The notes: generated by a model from the letters alone, not told the origin. Positions 12,465 to 24,615 are shown, counted from the stretch's first letter. The stretch is DNA of 64,000 bases from Phorcus lineatus (GCA_921293015.1 OV121085.1:12239731-12303730); one strand, 5' to 3'. A program made the numbers and translations.

Positions 12465-12997
12465 CCTGTAAGATATAATATGATCAACATTAGAAAGATG
12501 TTGAATCGTCAGCCATGCATGTTTGATGGCTGACGGATGACAATTGAATGTCAATTATCAGGCACATAATATGTTATACAATTGCATATATAAAGTATGG
12601 TTACATACATTATGACTATGGTTACAATTGTATAATGATAGTTTACATGACTACGTCACATCTAGGTGATTAAATATATATTATAGTTGAAATATATATA
12701 CAGTGGGTGTTGATGATAAAACTATATAAATATATTACAGTATCCTTTCACACACTGTGTTTCGTGCTAGTGCTTAAGTTAGTAAGTGATACGCGATAGA
12801 TATGATTACTTTATGCGCGATCGGTAATCTAATGATTACTAACTTAAGATACTTGATTATAATAACATATCTAGCATGATGAAATGAGAAAGAATATAGA
12901 GAGTTGCTCACCTGTAAGATATAATATGATCAACATTAGAAAGATGTTGAATCGTCAGCCATGCATGTTTGATGGCTGACGGATGACAATTGAATGT
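12465..12997. repeat. 87-bp direct repeats flanking an AT-rich core
   Basis: An identical-looking 87-bp block (cctgtaagatataatatg ... caattgaatgt) occurs at 12465-12551 and 12911-12997, 446 bp apart. Each copy contains an internal inverted repeat (cgtcagcca / tggctgacg). The layout could be a very small LTR-type element or a duplicated MITE, but I see no primer-binding site, polypurine tract or target duplication, so the class is open. Confidence 0.7.
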
Positions 12998-12999
12998 GA

Positions 13000-14932
13000 A
13001 TTCAAATTGTCATACGTCACAGGTGTAGAAGCCCGTGATTTGGCGTGTAGCCAAATACGGGTGGGAAGTACAACTCAATATATAAGATAGCGGCGAAACA
13101 GCCTTCTGATGGAAAGAAAGATGAATAAAAGGCTGTAGGCGACATTAATATGATGCCTTTCGATTTGTTTCCCTTTGTAATGGCCGAGTCATGTTTAAAG
13201 CAGTTTGACATCATAAGCTTGTGATAGCAGTGCATTTCGCACAATGTGTTACCATAAACATATCTCCTTAGAAAATCAATTTTAGAACATAAATATTATA
13301 GTGGTTTTGTAAAGTTTTACACAGACATCGAATGTGTAGTTGTGCAAAATGGTGAAACACTAGTAAACATAATATTATGATATATATACACGTCAACTTT
13401 GCAAAGCAACCATTCGTTTACAGCAAATTCTCATTTTCGTCGAAAGTGACCTCACAACAGAACTGCAAAGTTATTGGAGAAGGCCCTCAAACTTGCATGC
13501 ATATTACCAATTTGTTATCTTTTTCGGGTAAAGCAAAAACACACCCGTTTATCGTCATGTACCACATTCACTCAACCGATATCTAATCTTCACAAGTTCA
13601 TATATTCAGTTACCACAGTACTGTATGACCCGTTAACCACTTAATATCCCTTTAGATGAACAAGGCTACAATAAGAGTCAGTCTACAATCCTTTTTTTTA
13701 TCATTATCAATTGCAATTATATTATCTTATAATATTATAAAGCTATTCGGGACATAGGCACTCACTTCAGTTTTCTTATCAATGCAAAAGATACATATCA
13801 TCAACCAAAGCAACATTGATCTCTGATATGAGAGGAAAGAATGAAATATTGATTATTAGCCAAACTTAAAAATTAACCAACTTTTTAAACACTTTTAAGT
13901 CTCGTGGTCGATAACCCTTATTGACTGTGGCTGTGAACAAATTTGAATATTTCTGACATCGTAGTTCCTTCAGATTTATTGCAACTCGCATTAAGTACTT
14001 ACATTTTTGTAAAATTGAGTGAGTGCGGATCTTCAGTAAGACCGATAGATATGCATTATCTGTGCATAGGTTGCAAATTATGAAATATTGGTGTGCACTA
14101 GTGCATTTAGGCCGAAACATGATATTCACCCATCACAAAATGAGGCAGATTACTGGGGAATACAGAGCAATATTAAGGTTGTATATATTTTAGTTTCATG
14201 AAGACCCAAATTTGCGAAAGCATCGGAAAGAATTTGAAAAGTTATGATGTCATTTTGTGGATTTGTTTTTAATAAAATGTATTCAAAACTTTAACGTCCA
14301 TAGTATTGCCAGTTTATCTCCATTGACTGTTATTTCACAATATAATGTATATATACTGTCTTTTGAAACACAACATGTCTTGTCCTTGTGATTTATTAGC
14401 AGAGATCAATTTAAGTTAGTTCTTCTCTCTGGGCGATCAATATATTGTAATTTGATGAAAGAAATTAATTTCAAACATTCAGTCAGTACTACAGGTTTGT
14501 CCATAGGATGGAGGTCTGTTGTCGTTTTAAACAAAAGCGTCAATAACTTCTCTTATGAGTTTTCCTTTGCTACAAAATATTCGCTATACAAATTGAGTAT
14601 GAAAACAAGTATTTTGCGTCCTAAATGATAAGCATATCAGACAATTATAATTGTTTGTTTTTCAGTTCTCATTACGGAAAGTGGTATTTCAATATTACGT
14701 AAGATATTACTTTTTCGGATTTGTATGTCCTTATCATGCTTTGAAATAAATAGCTACCCGTATTACTGAATTAAGGCAGTCTATTTAAAACTAATTGTAA
14801 TGACTCGATCTTACCTAACCTCGGGACATGCATAGAGTAACCTGAGACAAAGATGATTAATGATATTCTAACATTAAGGTCTATTTTCCAGTCTTAGTCG
14901 CCTTAGTGCTTCTTTTCAAACGCAACTTAATG
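13000..14932. other. intron 1, no supported feature
   Basis: AT-rich intronic sequence. Short frames on both strands (13017-13244, 13377-13586, 13866-14129) lack recognisable motifs and splice context. Confidence 0.4.
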
Positions 14933-14937
14933 TTACA

Positions 14938-15087
14938 TGTTACGTCTTCAAACGTATATTGAAGTTGAGTGAGGGTGAAAGTAGACGAGAGGCGATCAAG
15001 ATACTTCTTTATTTTTAGAACGTCTAACTTACAACAAAGGGAGGTAATCCCGACATGGGTATCATAAAGAAAGCGCATACCGCTACA
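14938..15087 (-). repeat. gypsy 3' LTR (left copy)
   Basis: 150 bp, tgttacgtcttc ... ccgctaca. About 98% identical to the right copy (differences near positions 7, 66 and 97 of the LTR). Confidence 0.93.
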
Positions 15088-15309
15088 TCCCTCTCCTTCA
15101 GATCAATGTTAACATCAAGGATGAAATAAAAAAAACTAAGCATTAGCTGCAATGTTAACTTTGAGCTTTAGCAAATGTAAAATAAAATAAATTTAAAGTC
15201 TTTAAAGATCTCTGTGCTTCTTGAGATAAGTCAAATGTTCATTTCTTGTTATTGTTAATGGTCACTTGCTGAAACAAACAATTCAAATACACAATGCATG
15301 CAAAACAAA

Positions 15310-15768
15310 TTAAGATGTTATATAGTCTCTCAGTTTCAGAGGAGGTTTGATTACACGCCCACTTCTGGTGTGTCTCTCAGTCTGAATCGGTGGTGGTAGC
15401 ACTTCAGGTTGGTTAGTGTGTACTGTCCCATTAACTGGTGTGGTTGGTGCACTGTCAGGCTGAACTTCAGGTGTACTGAGAATACTGGGTTCAGTTGCAC
15501 TTGGAATGTCAGTTTGCAAATCGAACTGGACTGATCTTGGGCCACGGATATGTTTCCTGTTTCTCCTATAAGTGGTACCTTCTTCAGTCATCACATTATA
15601 GGACCTGATATTGACCTGCTCTTGGACTTCACCTTTTCTCCAGTGTTTATCCTTACCAAACGGTTTTAAGAGCACAGTGTCACCTTTGTCTAAAGGTTTG
15701 AGAGGTTGAGCCTTTCTATTAAAATAATGTTCTTGCTTCTTCTTCTTTAATTTCAGTTTTCTTTTCAC
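15310..15768 (-). pseudogene. gypsy integrase C-terminal part
   Basis: Lysine-rich linker followed by an SH3-like GDTVLLKPFGKDKHWRKGEV segment and an end rich in proline and arginine (RHTRSGRVIKPP), as in the C-terminus of gypsy integrases. It is separated from the catalytic part by a frameshift near 15765-15800. Confidence 0.85.
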
Positions 15769-16958
15769 ATTTTGTAGATCTTTGGAGTCAACTGTTTCTG
15801 ATTCAAATTCAAAAGAGTTCTAGTCCTTCTACCAAACAGTCTCTGCACTGATGAGGTCCCGATACTTTCAGATGGTGTGTTTCTCCAATCTAAAAGAGAA
15901 AGATATGGATCTGATTTTGACTCAACTGCTTTCTTCATTAGGTTTTTCGTTGTTTTGACAGCACTTTCGACTTTCCCGTTAGACTGGGGAAAATGCGGTG
16001 AGCTGGTCACATGGGTAAACTCATAACTTTCAGAAAAACTCCTAAAAGCTTTTGATGAGAAAGGTGGACCATTATCTGTCATTAATTCTCCTGGGATTCC
16101 ATGGCGAGCAAAGTTCTGCTTTAACTTCGAGATGACTTCACTTGCTGTCTTATCATAGAGTCTATCGATTTCAAAGAAATCTGAATAATAGTCAACAGTT
16201 ATGAGGTAGTCTCTTCCACCTAGTTCAAAGAGATCTGAACCAACTTTCTGCCATGGATGAGAAGGTAGAGAGTGACTGTGTAGTGGTTCAGGGGCTTGAT
16301 TTTGAGCAAACAAGTTACATGTGTCACACTTGCTTATGTAATCAGTAATGTCCTTGTTCATGTTTGGCCAGTAAACTACTTCTCTGGCTCTCCTCAGAGA
16401 TCCCTGAATTCCAACATGACTAGCGTGCACTCTTTCAAGAATTTTGTCACGGACAGATATTGGCACAATGAGTCGCTCACCTTTGAAAATCAAGTCACTT
16501 TGCACAGATAGTTCATCTCTGAATGCAAAATACATCCGAATAGACGCTGGTACATTAGAACTGTCTTCAGGCCAGCCATCTCTGATTATTCTGGCGAGAA
16601 CTTGTAGATCATGGTCATCCTTCATTGCTGTTTGAATCTTCTCAAAAGTAGTGGAAGAGATTGGTACAAAGTCAACCATATTGATGTGTTGGACATCTCT
16701 CTGAAGATCACCCAACTTAGAACTTTCATTTGAAGTGGTTGTCTTGGCGAGATAAACACGGCTCAGTGTATCCGCCATGAACATTTCTGTACCTTTCTTG
16801 TACTCCACCTGAATGTCATATCTCTGCAATCTGAGCATCATACGCTGTAGACGTTTTGGAGCACTGAGGATAGACTTCTTCAATATAGTCTCGAGTGGCT
16901 TATGGTCTGTCTCAATCTTAACACTGCAGCCATAAACATACTTCTCAAGACCAAACAC
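15765..16958 (-). pseudogene. gypsy RNase H end and integrase core
   Basis: Starts within RNase H (TDHKPLETIL, ADTLSR), then carries the integrase zinc-binding HHCC module (HASH ... CDTC) and the catalytic DDE triad visible as GSDLFEL, MTDNGPPF and SNGKVES. All three acidic residues are present. The frame is cut from the reverse transcriptase by a TAA at about 16977-16979, where relatives carry a glutamate-type codon, and it runs out of frame at its 3' end. Confidence 0.92.
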
Positions 16959-16976
16959 AATGGATAATAACTCCTT

Positions 16977-18371
16977 TTAAATTTGTGCGAAATTTACTTC
17001 TGTTTGTGTTAACGCACGAGAGGCATATGCAATGGGCTGTCCATTCTGCATCAAACATGCACCTAGACCCTTTTCAGATGCATCACACTGCAATACTGTT
17101 TCACACTCATTTGAGAAATACCTGAGCACAGGAGGTGAAGATATGATCTCTTTCACTTCAGTCAGAGCTTTTCCGTGAATTGCTTGATCCCAACGGAATT
17201 CAACATCAGCTTTCAACAATTCTCGTAACGGAGCTGTAACTTCAGACAATTGAGGGGCAAACTTCTGGATAAAGTTAGTCATACCTAACAGTCTCTGAAT
17301 TCCAGATTTGTCAACAGGACCTGGCATGTTGATAATTGCCTCTACCTTGCCTGGATCAATTTTCAATCCTTCAGCTGAAATAATATGACCCAAATAGGAC
17401 ACTTCAGTTTTTCTCAACTTGATTTTGTCCTTGTTCAACTTGATACCTTTCTTTCGCCATCTGTCAAGAAGAGATTTCAATTTCCTATCATGATCTTTGA
17501 GAGCTTCCTCAAATGTATCACCAACTCCAAAAACCAGTATGTCATCATGTACCGCTTTTGTACCTTCTAACCCTTCCAGAGCACAATCTAGACGTCTCTG
17601 AAACTCCTCTGGGGCTGGAGCTATCCCAAACGGCATTCTTTTCCAACGGTACCGACCCCATGGTGTGTCGAAGGTAGTCAACATGCTGCTCTCAACATCC
17701 AAATTCACATGCCAAAACCCATTCTTAGCATCGACAACTGTGAACACTTTGGCGCGTGACAAGTCAGGTAACAAGTCATCTATGGTAGGTGTTGGGTAAT
17801 GGTTTCGCTTCAATGCTTTGTTCAGGGGTTTAGGGTCCAGACAAACTCTAATCTTCCCACTCGGTTTTGTCACAATAACCATTGCTGAAATCCAATCTGT
17901 TGGGACAGACACCTGTTCAATTATTCCCATACCCTCGAGTCGCTTGAGTTCAGACTTCAATTTGGGTTTTAAAGCTAAGGGAACTTTCCTTAAAGGTAAC
18001 TTTACAGGTTCGAAAGTCTTGTCAATCTCTAAATGCAAGCTTCCTTCGAGTTTTCCTTCACCCTTGAAAACATCAGCATACTCTTCTATGACATCATCAG
18101 TCACACACACAGTCATTATGTTGTCATAATTCACTGTGATCAGCTGAAGAGCTTGTATGGCCTGGGAACCAAGGATAGGTTTCACATCGTCGTTGACAAT
18201 AACAAATTGCAGCTCTTTCACATCACTGTTCTTGGGATTTTTAACTCGAACTCTGCATTTCCTAACAGCTACAAGTAGTGTATTGTCATACATGGTTAAA
18301 CTTGCTTTAGATTCAAGAAAACACCCTTTTCCATCAAAGATGTTTTGGTAAGACATTAACAGTAGCACCAC
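16977..18371 (-). pseudogene. gypsy protease end, RT and RNase H
   Basis: Reverse transcriptase with the expected landmarks in order: VVDAKNGFWHV (first catalytic aspartate), MPFGIAPAPEEFQ, the VHDDILVFG active-site pair, then YLGHIIS and the RNase H start DASEKGLGACLM. The 5' end overlaps the protease frame; a one-base shift near 18334-18371 separates the DCGATVN protease motif from the rest. Confidence 0.93.
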
Positions 18372-18528
18372 AGTCTAATTGAAAGTTAACTGATTTGTCT
18401 TCAATCTGCATTCTAGCAAAGAGCTTTTTTGGAAATTCACTCTCTTTTTGTCTGTCTTCACCAACTGATAGAACATACGCAGGATCAGCATCATCTGAAT
18501 CAATTTGATCTGTCTCAACAAGATTCAC
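18334..18528 (-). pseudogene. gypsy aspartic protease fragment
   Basis: Contains the LDCGATVNVL motif, a variant of the retropepsin D-S/T-G active site, followed by a frameshift. It continues the gag frame after the TAG at 18583-18585. Confidence 0.85.
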
Positions 18529-18582
18529 TCTAGACTTGTTCCCCTTGAAATTTTTAGGTTTTGATTTAGGCTTTTCTTTACA

Positions 18583-20057
18583 CTAAGAAGCAAAATGGTA
18601 GTCTATCTTGCAGATATTACAAGTGGCTCCAAAAGCTGGACATTTATTCCTGTCATAGTCATGTGACTGTCCACAGAAGCAACAATTTTGAACAAACTTG
18701 TGATTTGATTGTTTAGGGTTTGTTTTATTCAGATCTAAACGTGATTTAGGCTTTCCAACCTTGTTTGAAATAGCTGAAACCTGTTCACTTTTCATTTCTT
18801 TAATCTGAATGTTTGTAGTTTCACAAGCTCGACAGATTGAAATACACTTTTCAAGAGTAAGTGCTTCACACTGTAATAATTTCTTCCTTGTGGCATTGTC
18901 CAAAATACCAATAACAATTCTGTCACGTACAAGAGAGTCAACTAAAGCACCATATTTGCATGATTTCACTAAAGTTCTCAGGGCTGTTATGTAGTGATCA
19001 AAAGTTTCACCATTTTCCTGATCTCTTTTGTTGAAGAGATATCTTTCATAAGTTTCATTTGTGGCACCAACACAATATGTTTCAAATTTTTCAAGAACTA
19101 TTGCTATGTCTATTTTGTTATGGGAAGACGAATTGGGCCACTAAAGTAAGGAAAATGCTCTGCGTAAATGGATTTATGTTTGTTTGGATGAACCAGGGGG
19201 TTCAGAATATAGACCTATTCATCAGTGAGTTCAAACAGAGAATAAAAGATGTGTTTTTATCAGATTGGTATACTAATATAAATACTATCTCTAAGTTACA
19301 AAGCTATAAAACATTCAAGCACACATTTGAAACAGAATTCTACATTAATAATGTACATGTGAATAAATTTAGAAGCAGTTTGGCAAATTTCCGATGCGGT
19401 ACACTACCTCTAGAAATAGAGAGTGGAAGAGCCCACAACATACCTCGAAATGAAAGATACTGTAGATTATGCAAATCAGGCGATATAGAGGACGAATATC
19501 ACTTTTTACTTATATGTGAACCACTTGCACTCATTAGGAAAAAATACATCAATAGACCAGTTGCGTCTAAACAACATTTTTCAAACTTACTGTCAAGCAG
19601 AAATGAAGATGTAATAAAAAACTTATCTATGTATATATATCATGCCCTGCAGTTGAGAAACACCTTGATAATGTGAAAATTTATCATCCAATCATACGCA
19701 TGTGCCCATGTTGTTTTGACTTTGAAATGTACACTATGTTGTTATAGGTCAGTGGCCTAAAAACCAACTGGAAATAAAGAATTTGAATTTGTCTATTTTG
19801 TCTTGCTCACGAGCAAAATGAAACCCAACAAAAATGTCTAATGCATCACAACCTATGGCACTCAACAATGTAGCTGTCTTGAAACTAGCTTCTTCATCGA
19901 CTAATCTTGCAGCTATGATATAATTGTCCCAATTTCTTTTAAATCTTCTCCAATTTTGTGCAACGTTGCCTTTAAGTTCAAGTTTAGGAGGTAAAGGGAT
20001 CGCAGATGGCAAATATTTATTTTGTTGTATAACTTGTGGCTCGCCACCCTCTGCCAT
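18583..20057 (-). pseudogene. gypsy gag, split by a LINE insertion
   Basis: Gag begins with ATG at 20057 (MAEGGEPQV). It is interrupted at 19802 by the LINE and resumes at 19106 in the same frame once the insertion and one target-site copy are set aside. The C-terminal part has zinc-knuckle cysteines (CCFCGQSHDYDRNKC, then CNICKIDYHFAS). The frame stops at TAG just before the last cysteine of the second knuckle; gag and pol appear to share one frame otherwise. The TAG could be a simple nonsense mutation or a readthrough codon; its position inside the knuckle favours mutation. Confidence 0.88.
19119..19789 (+). mobile_element. short LINE fragment nested in gypsy gag
   Basis: 671-bp insertion flanked by a 12-bp duplication (tgtctattttgt at 19107-19118 and 19790-19801). 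It encodes the last part of a LINE ORF2, including the C-terminal zinc-finger-like CRLCKSGDIEDEYHF motif followed by LLIC. A 3' tail follows with a GGCC element and ends aaagaatttgaatt. Same family as the copies at about 44965-45590 and 50310-50983. Confidence 0.92.
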
Positions 20058-20418
20058 ACTCGATTTTGAATTTTTCTAAAAACCTTGGCAAGTCTAGATC
20101 AAAACACGTGCTGTCTGCTACACAAGATAGAATGTCATATTTTGATCATTGAATTGTTCATTTGAAATGGACGAAGTAAAATTCATCTGATACTTCTAAA
20201 ATGTCTCTCACTCATATTGATTTCCTACATAAGGCATGTAACTTTTGTCTACTGAATGCATTTTTACGAACAAACCACTGCGCGAAAATGGAGGGTCTGA
20301 CCGCACACCGCTATCGTATCGGCATGGAAAACTTGAAATATAATGTTAACAAGTAAATGTCATTGAATTATAACACTTGTCAACAAAATAAGGGTAGTTG
20401 GTCCGTATTCTGACACCA

Positions 20419-20568
20419 TGTTACCTCTTCAAACGTATATTGAAGTTGAGTGAGGGTGAAAGTAGACGAGAGGCGATCAAGATGCTTCTTTATTTTTAGA
20501 ACGTCTAACTTACAAAAAAGGGAGGTAATCCCGACATGGGTATCATAAAGAAAGCGCATACCGCTACA
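20419..20568 (-). repeat. gypsy 5' LTR (right copy)
   Basis: 150 bp, tgttacctcttc ... ccgctaca. On the minus strand the tRNA-Leu-type primer-binding site follows immediately (plus-strand bases just left of 20419). Confidence 0.93.
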
Positions 20569-20573
20569 TTACA

Positions 20574-22026
20574 TTTCAGTGAATTCAACCAATTAACATT
20601 ATGCTTCAACTTTATCAATGGTTAAATTGTATTAAAGCACAAACTTCTATCTGTATTAAACCTATTGAAATTTTAACTCTTCATGAAATTGACTCATATC
20701 ATAACATATAATCCTACTGAAACCAGTTATGGATACATCATAAAATCAATATTTACCAAATCATACATTGACACACTATGCTTAAAAACTTCGAAAACTT
20801 CAGTTAAACAGCGTCAAACATTAGTCATGTAGTTTATCTTATACTCATGTTATTTCACTTACATAAACAAATGATAAAACTTTCGGCATGCAGCTATATT
20901 TTGTCCAGGATATATGATAAATATTGAGAGATGGAAGTGAACAATGTTCATTGTTTTCAAATACAAGACATAAAACTATGCAGTGTTGTTTCTAACCAAC
21001 ATTCTCTTTTTAGCAGGGACCGTAACACAATCACCAAAGGGAACACTACTTTAACCTTAAATAGATAACGATGTATAAATGACATAATGTGTCTTTCAGT
21101 ACTGCTATATACTGGTTCACGAGCGCCGGTTGCAGTACATTTTCTGGTTAACAATAAAAACTAACGAGTTGAATCTTTTTATGAAATACTATAATGCACA
21201 AGAACTTCATATGTAATTTTCATAGTATATTATAGCGCACCATTGTCTTCCAGAAGGATATGTCACACTATTGTCCCTTCAAAATTGTCTTTATGACTTC
21301 CTTCCTGTGCTGATCAGACAATTGTTCATTTATACTTCAGGTCAGGCCAAAGGCCATGACGGCCTGAAGTACTGACATTATGACGTCATATCTCATGAAA
21401 GTGATGTTTTTACAGAAAAGTATACGTGAATGTGTAATCGAAATATTTTAAGGTTGCATATCTTTTAAGTGGGTATTTTTCCTTTTTGGAGTGTACTCTT
21501 TCCAAATCGTATTGTATTATATCATAAATTATTCAAACCACAAAGGGGCCAGAGTACATTGTCCCTCAACTGGTATTCAGTACACTCTGTACTTTATTAA
21601 TTCATCGACGATCCATATTCATCCTTAACTCTTATACCTTACTAAAACTTCAAAACACTTATTAACAGTTTTAAGCTCGAAAACGGATTCTTTTACTTAA
21701 AAAATCTTATTTTCTTCTGCTGTTTCGAATAAAAAAGCTATAAAGGTTATCGTCGAAATCTTAGCCTACAACAAACTAATGATTATTGGTAAAAAGGATT
21801 TATGTTCACAAAGAAAGTTTACCGCAAATAATTTCTAAAGACAAGGCCTCTATCTTATAATTTTTCACCATTATTGTTGTAAGATCATCTGAAAGTTTAA
21901 AACTGTAACTGAGAAGTTACTGATTATTTTAAATTTTTGTAAAGTATATGCAAGATCCCCAACAGTTTAGTATATTACAATGAGAATAATTACATTTCTC
22001 ATTACTGATTGTGTTGTTGTTTACAG
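20574..22026. other. 3' part of intron 1
   Basis: AT-rich intron ending in the pyrimidine-rich acceptor tgttgttgtttacag. No coding or repeat feature recognised. Confidence 0.5.
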
Positions 22027-22165
22027 ACTAAGGTTGATGCAGCATTAGGATCTGATTGTTCAGCCGACTCAACTGTATGTGATACACCTAACAATGGAAT
22101 ATGTGATGGAGACATATGTGTCTGTGACGATACATACTTTGAAAGATGGGGATCTTGTGCATCGA
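22027..22165 (+). CDS. exon 2: first six-cysteine module
   Basis: Residues 21-66. Contains a six-cysteine module of the form C-x6-C-x7-C-x4-C-x-C-x10-C (DCSADSTVC ... CVCDDTYFERWGSC). This resembles EGF-like/EB modules and has the same CxC plus x10 ending as exons 4, 6, 8 and 10. It starts in phase 0 after exon 1 and ends in phase 1 at a TCGA|gtaagt donor. A weaker internal acceptor at 22048/22049 would give a phase-1 start if exon 1 is wrong. Confidence 0.85.
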
Positions 22166-22275
22166 GTAAGTGTTAATACACCACCTGAACATATTGAAAG
22201 TTTATATAACGCGCATCATAAATTTGTGGTCTGCCATTACACATTTCTGTATGTTACACCCTACTCTATAATATA

Positions 22276-23699
22276 CTCTTCAAAAAAAGAAACTTGACAT
22301 TCATGCGAAATTGCTTTTTTTGAAACGGGTCAAGTTTTTTCATGATACATACCTGTAATTTAAAGAAAGGCTTGCTCAAAAGTGTAAATTTATCAAAAAC
22401 AATTGCCCAAAAAGTTTACTTTGTGTTCAGGGACGAAAACGAGCGATTCGTCCAAATGCATGTTCTGCCAAAGCACGTGCAACATGGGATCATGAAGGTT
22501 TACATGCAGACACGTCTGCTTTAGAGGTATAAAAAGCCGTATCAGCCGCTGTTCATTCAGACTACACAACATCGGTACAGCGACCTGAAGAATGCCAAGA
22601 CTGAACAGAGTGCAACGCAACAACGCGTTTGGCAGACTGCAAGCAGGAGCGACGCAGCGAGATGTTGCAACACACTTGCGTGTCCAGACAGACCATCTCA
22701 TCATTGTTGACCCGTTTCAACACCCGAAACAGCGTTGATGATAGGCCAAGGTCAGGCAGACCAAAGGTTACTACTCGGGCCCAAGATCGGTACATCAGAC
22801 TGCTCCACCTTCGGGAAGGCACCATGACAGCAACGTCAACAACAACGCAGATACCAGGTCTGCGTCGAGAGGCTGGACTTTTTCCACGACGACGGGTTCA
22901 ACGTCCCGTTTTAACGCAACGTCATCTGGCGGAACGTCTCCAGTGGTGTCAACAGAGGATGAGAGATAGGTACGTGCAAGATGGAGAACCGTTCTCTTCA
23001 CTGATGAGTCCCGTTTTCTGCTTCGGCGATGGACGAGCACGTATATACCGACGTCGTGGAGAACGTTATGCTGCCAACTGTATTCAGGAGGTTGTCCCAT
23101 TTGGAGGCGGGAGTGTCATGGTGTGGGCCGGGATTCGTCACGGTGTTAGGACACCCATTGTGCATGTTGTTGGTAATCTCACAGGAGTACGGTATAGGGA
23201 CTTGATCCAACAGCCTTACGTTATTCCTCACGTCAACGTCCATGGTGGTCTCTTTCAGCAGGACAATGCTCGACAACATGTTGCACGTGTTTGTCAAGAC
23301 TTTTTACAGCATAACAATGCCCAGACATTGCCATGACCAGCCAGGTCACCAGATTTGTCACCAATTGAGCATCTCTGGGACGAACTGAATCGACGCGTGT
23401 GCAACACTTCAGCACGAATGGCAGAACATTCCATAGGCTGTGATTGATAACTTGATTGCATACATGGGTCGTCGGTACCAAGCAGTAATCAATGCCAATG
23501 GTGGCCATACATGATACTTACATTTGTGCACCCCTGTGATGTTGAAATACTTGTGCACCTGTGCATTTCAATATCATGCTTATTCTGAATAAAATTTACT
23601 GAACAGAGATCTTCAAACAGCGTTTTAGTTTTCATTTCAATGTTTAACTTGCATCTGTGGTTTTTATATTGAACTGAAAGTCAGTGAAGTTTTGAAGAG
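22276..23699 (+). mobile_element. Tc1/mariner-type DNA transposon
   Basis: 1.42-kb element in intron 2 with terminal inverted repeats (ctcttcaaaa ... ttttgaagag) and TA duplications at 22274-22275 and 23700-23701. It contains one decayed transposase. Confidence 0.9.
22592..23514 (+). pseudogene. Tc1-like transposase, decayed
   Basis: Starts MPRLNRVQRN, then a helix-turn-helix region (SRQTISSLLTRFN) and GRPKVTTRAQDRYI linker. The catalytic domain shows GGGSVMVWAGI, the second aspartate in LFQQDNARQH and the third acidic residue in SPDLSPIEHLWDEL, as in DD34E Tc1 elements. The first catalytic motif (TDES) is out of frame, there is another shift near 22680, a TGA replaces the usual tryptophan just before PARSPDLSP, and later stops follow. 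Not functional. Confidence 0.93.
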
Positions 23700-23714
23700 T
23701 ATAGAACAAATATT

Positions 23715-24250
23715 GAGTTGAAACACATTATTTTTATTTTGACAATATTGCAATACGTTTTATTCATAACAAAATGCATGGTTCATGGTTCAAGAAATTT
23801 TTTGCAGTGCTTAAAGTTTATCAGAAAGTACAAACGAAAGTGTTTAACGAGATACAGCTTATTATAAAGTCTTACATGTACTCGTATGATAACCTTTTAG
23901 ATTACAATTAATTTCACAATTATTCAATGTTGCATGATAGCTGCATTCAATTCCATGTATGTCATTAATTTTACATGCTTTAAACTCTCTATACATTGAT
24001 TTTTCCACCATGACTTCTTTAGACAGCAAATTATTATAGCATATTTGACTTTGTATGACCATAAGGGTCCTCTTTTATTCACCCCAAAGTTACTCCTCTT
24101 TTTATTCACCCCAAATTAAAAATGTATTTACTTGACAAATATTTGTTGTGACTATGAAACAATGATCATCATGTCTTTTCCTACATACAAGAAATTTTCT
24201 TTTGACTAAGTGACACCAGCAAAATTAACAAGCTCACACTCACTGATTAA
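23715..24250. other. intron 2, nothing recognised
   Basis: AT-rich spacer between the Tc1 element and the truncated LTR. Minus-strand short frames near 23862-24109 carry no motif. Confidence 0.4.
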
Positions 24251-24251
24251 C

Positions 24252-24521
24252 AAGCTCACAAGCCGGAATAATCTATCTCCTATCAAGACTGTTTTCTACA
24301 TTCATCAACTGTGTGATTCATAAGAACTGGTGAATATACTTATTTAGCTAATTAACGTGACTCATTGTATATTGTATTATAGCTTGTATTAGCTTAATAT
24401 TGTAACCTTAAACATTTTGTTTATTATTTGATTGATTAAATTGTAATTAATATACAATTGTTTTGTTTTGTTTTGCTGGTTTGACTGGGCACATTTTCCT
24501 ATTCCAAATTCATTCGTAACA
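24252..24521 (+). repeat. truncated 5' LTR
   Basis: Matches the second half of the 3' LTR from acaagccgga onward and ends cgtaaca. It carries an extra tttgttttgttttgc run and a segment near 24355-24385 missing from the other copy. Confidence 0.85.
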
Positions 24522-24615
24522 AAATTGGGGCTCGTCCGGGAAAGAATTCATTTGGCATTTGAGACTTTAATTAAAATAATACTTTATTTCGAAAGTTAAT
24601 TGTCAAACCAGCAAA

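Larger units (their letters stand above)
14938..20568 (-). mobile_element. Ty3/gypsy LTR retrotransposon with nested LINE
   Basis: A complete insertion 5.6 kb long lying antisense in intron 1. Its 150-bp LTRs begin TG and end CA, differ at about three positions, and are flanked by the 5-bp target duplication ttaca (14933-14937 and 20569-20573). Next to the 5' LTR (right end, read on -) is TGGTGTCAGAA, matching the 3' end of tRNA-Leu as a primer-binding site. Next to the 3' LTR is a purine run (GAAGGAGAGGGA). Inside are gag, protease, reverse transcriptase, RNase H and integrase in canonical gypsy order. The coding region is broken by a nested LINE, two nonsense codons and two frameshifts, so this copy is not autonomous. 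Short LTRs and a tRNA-Leu primer recall molluscan Mag/Steamer-like elements; that placement is from memory. Confidence 0.93.

Noticed and set aside
19059..19676. 205-codon open frame as a host gene
   Set aside because: From 19119 on it is a LINE ORF2 end with target duplications on both sides; its first codons are antisense gypsy gag.
22049..22165. Alternative exon 2 start at 22049 (phase 1)
   Set aside because: The pyrimidine tract and acceptor at 22026 are stronger, and phase 0 matches exon 1. Kept only as an alternative if exon 1 is wrong.
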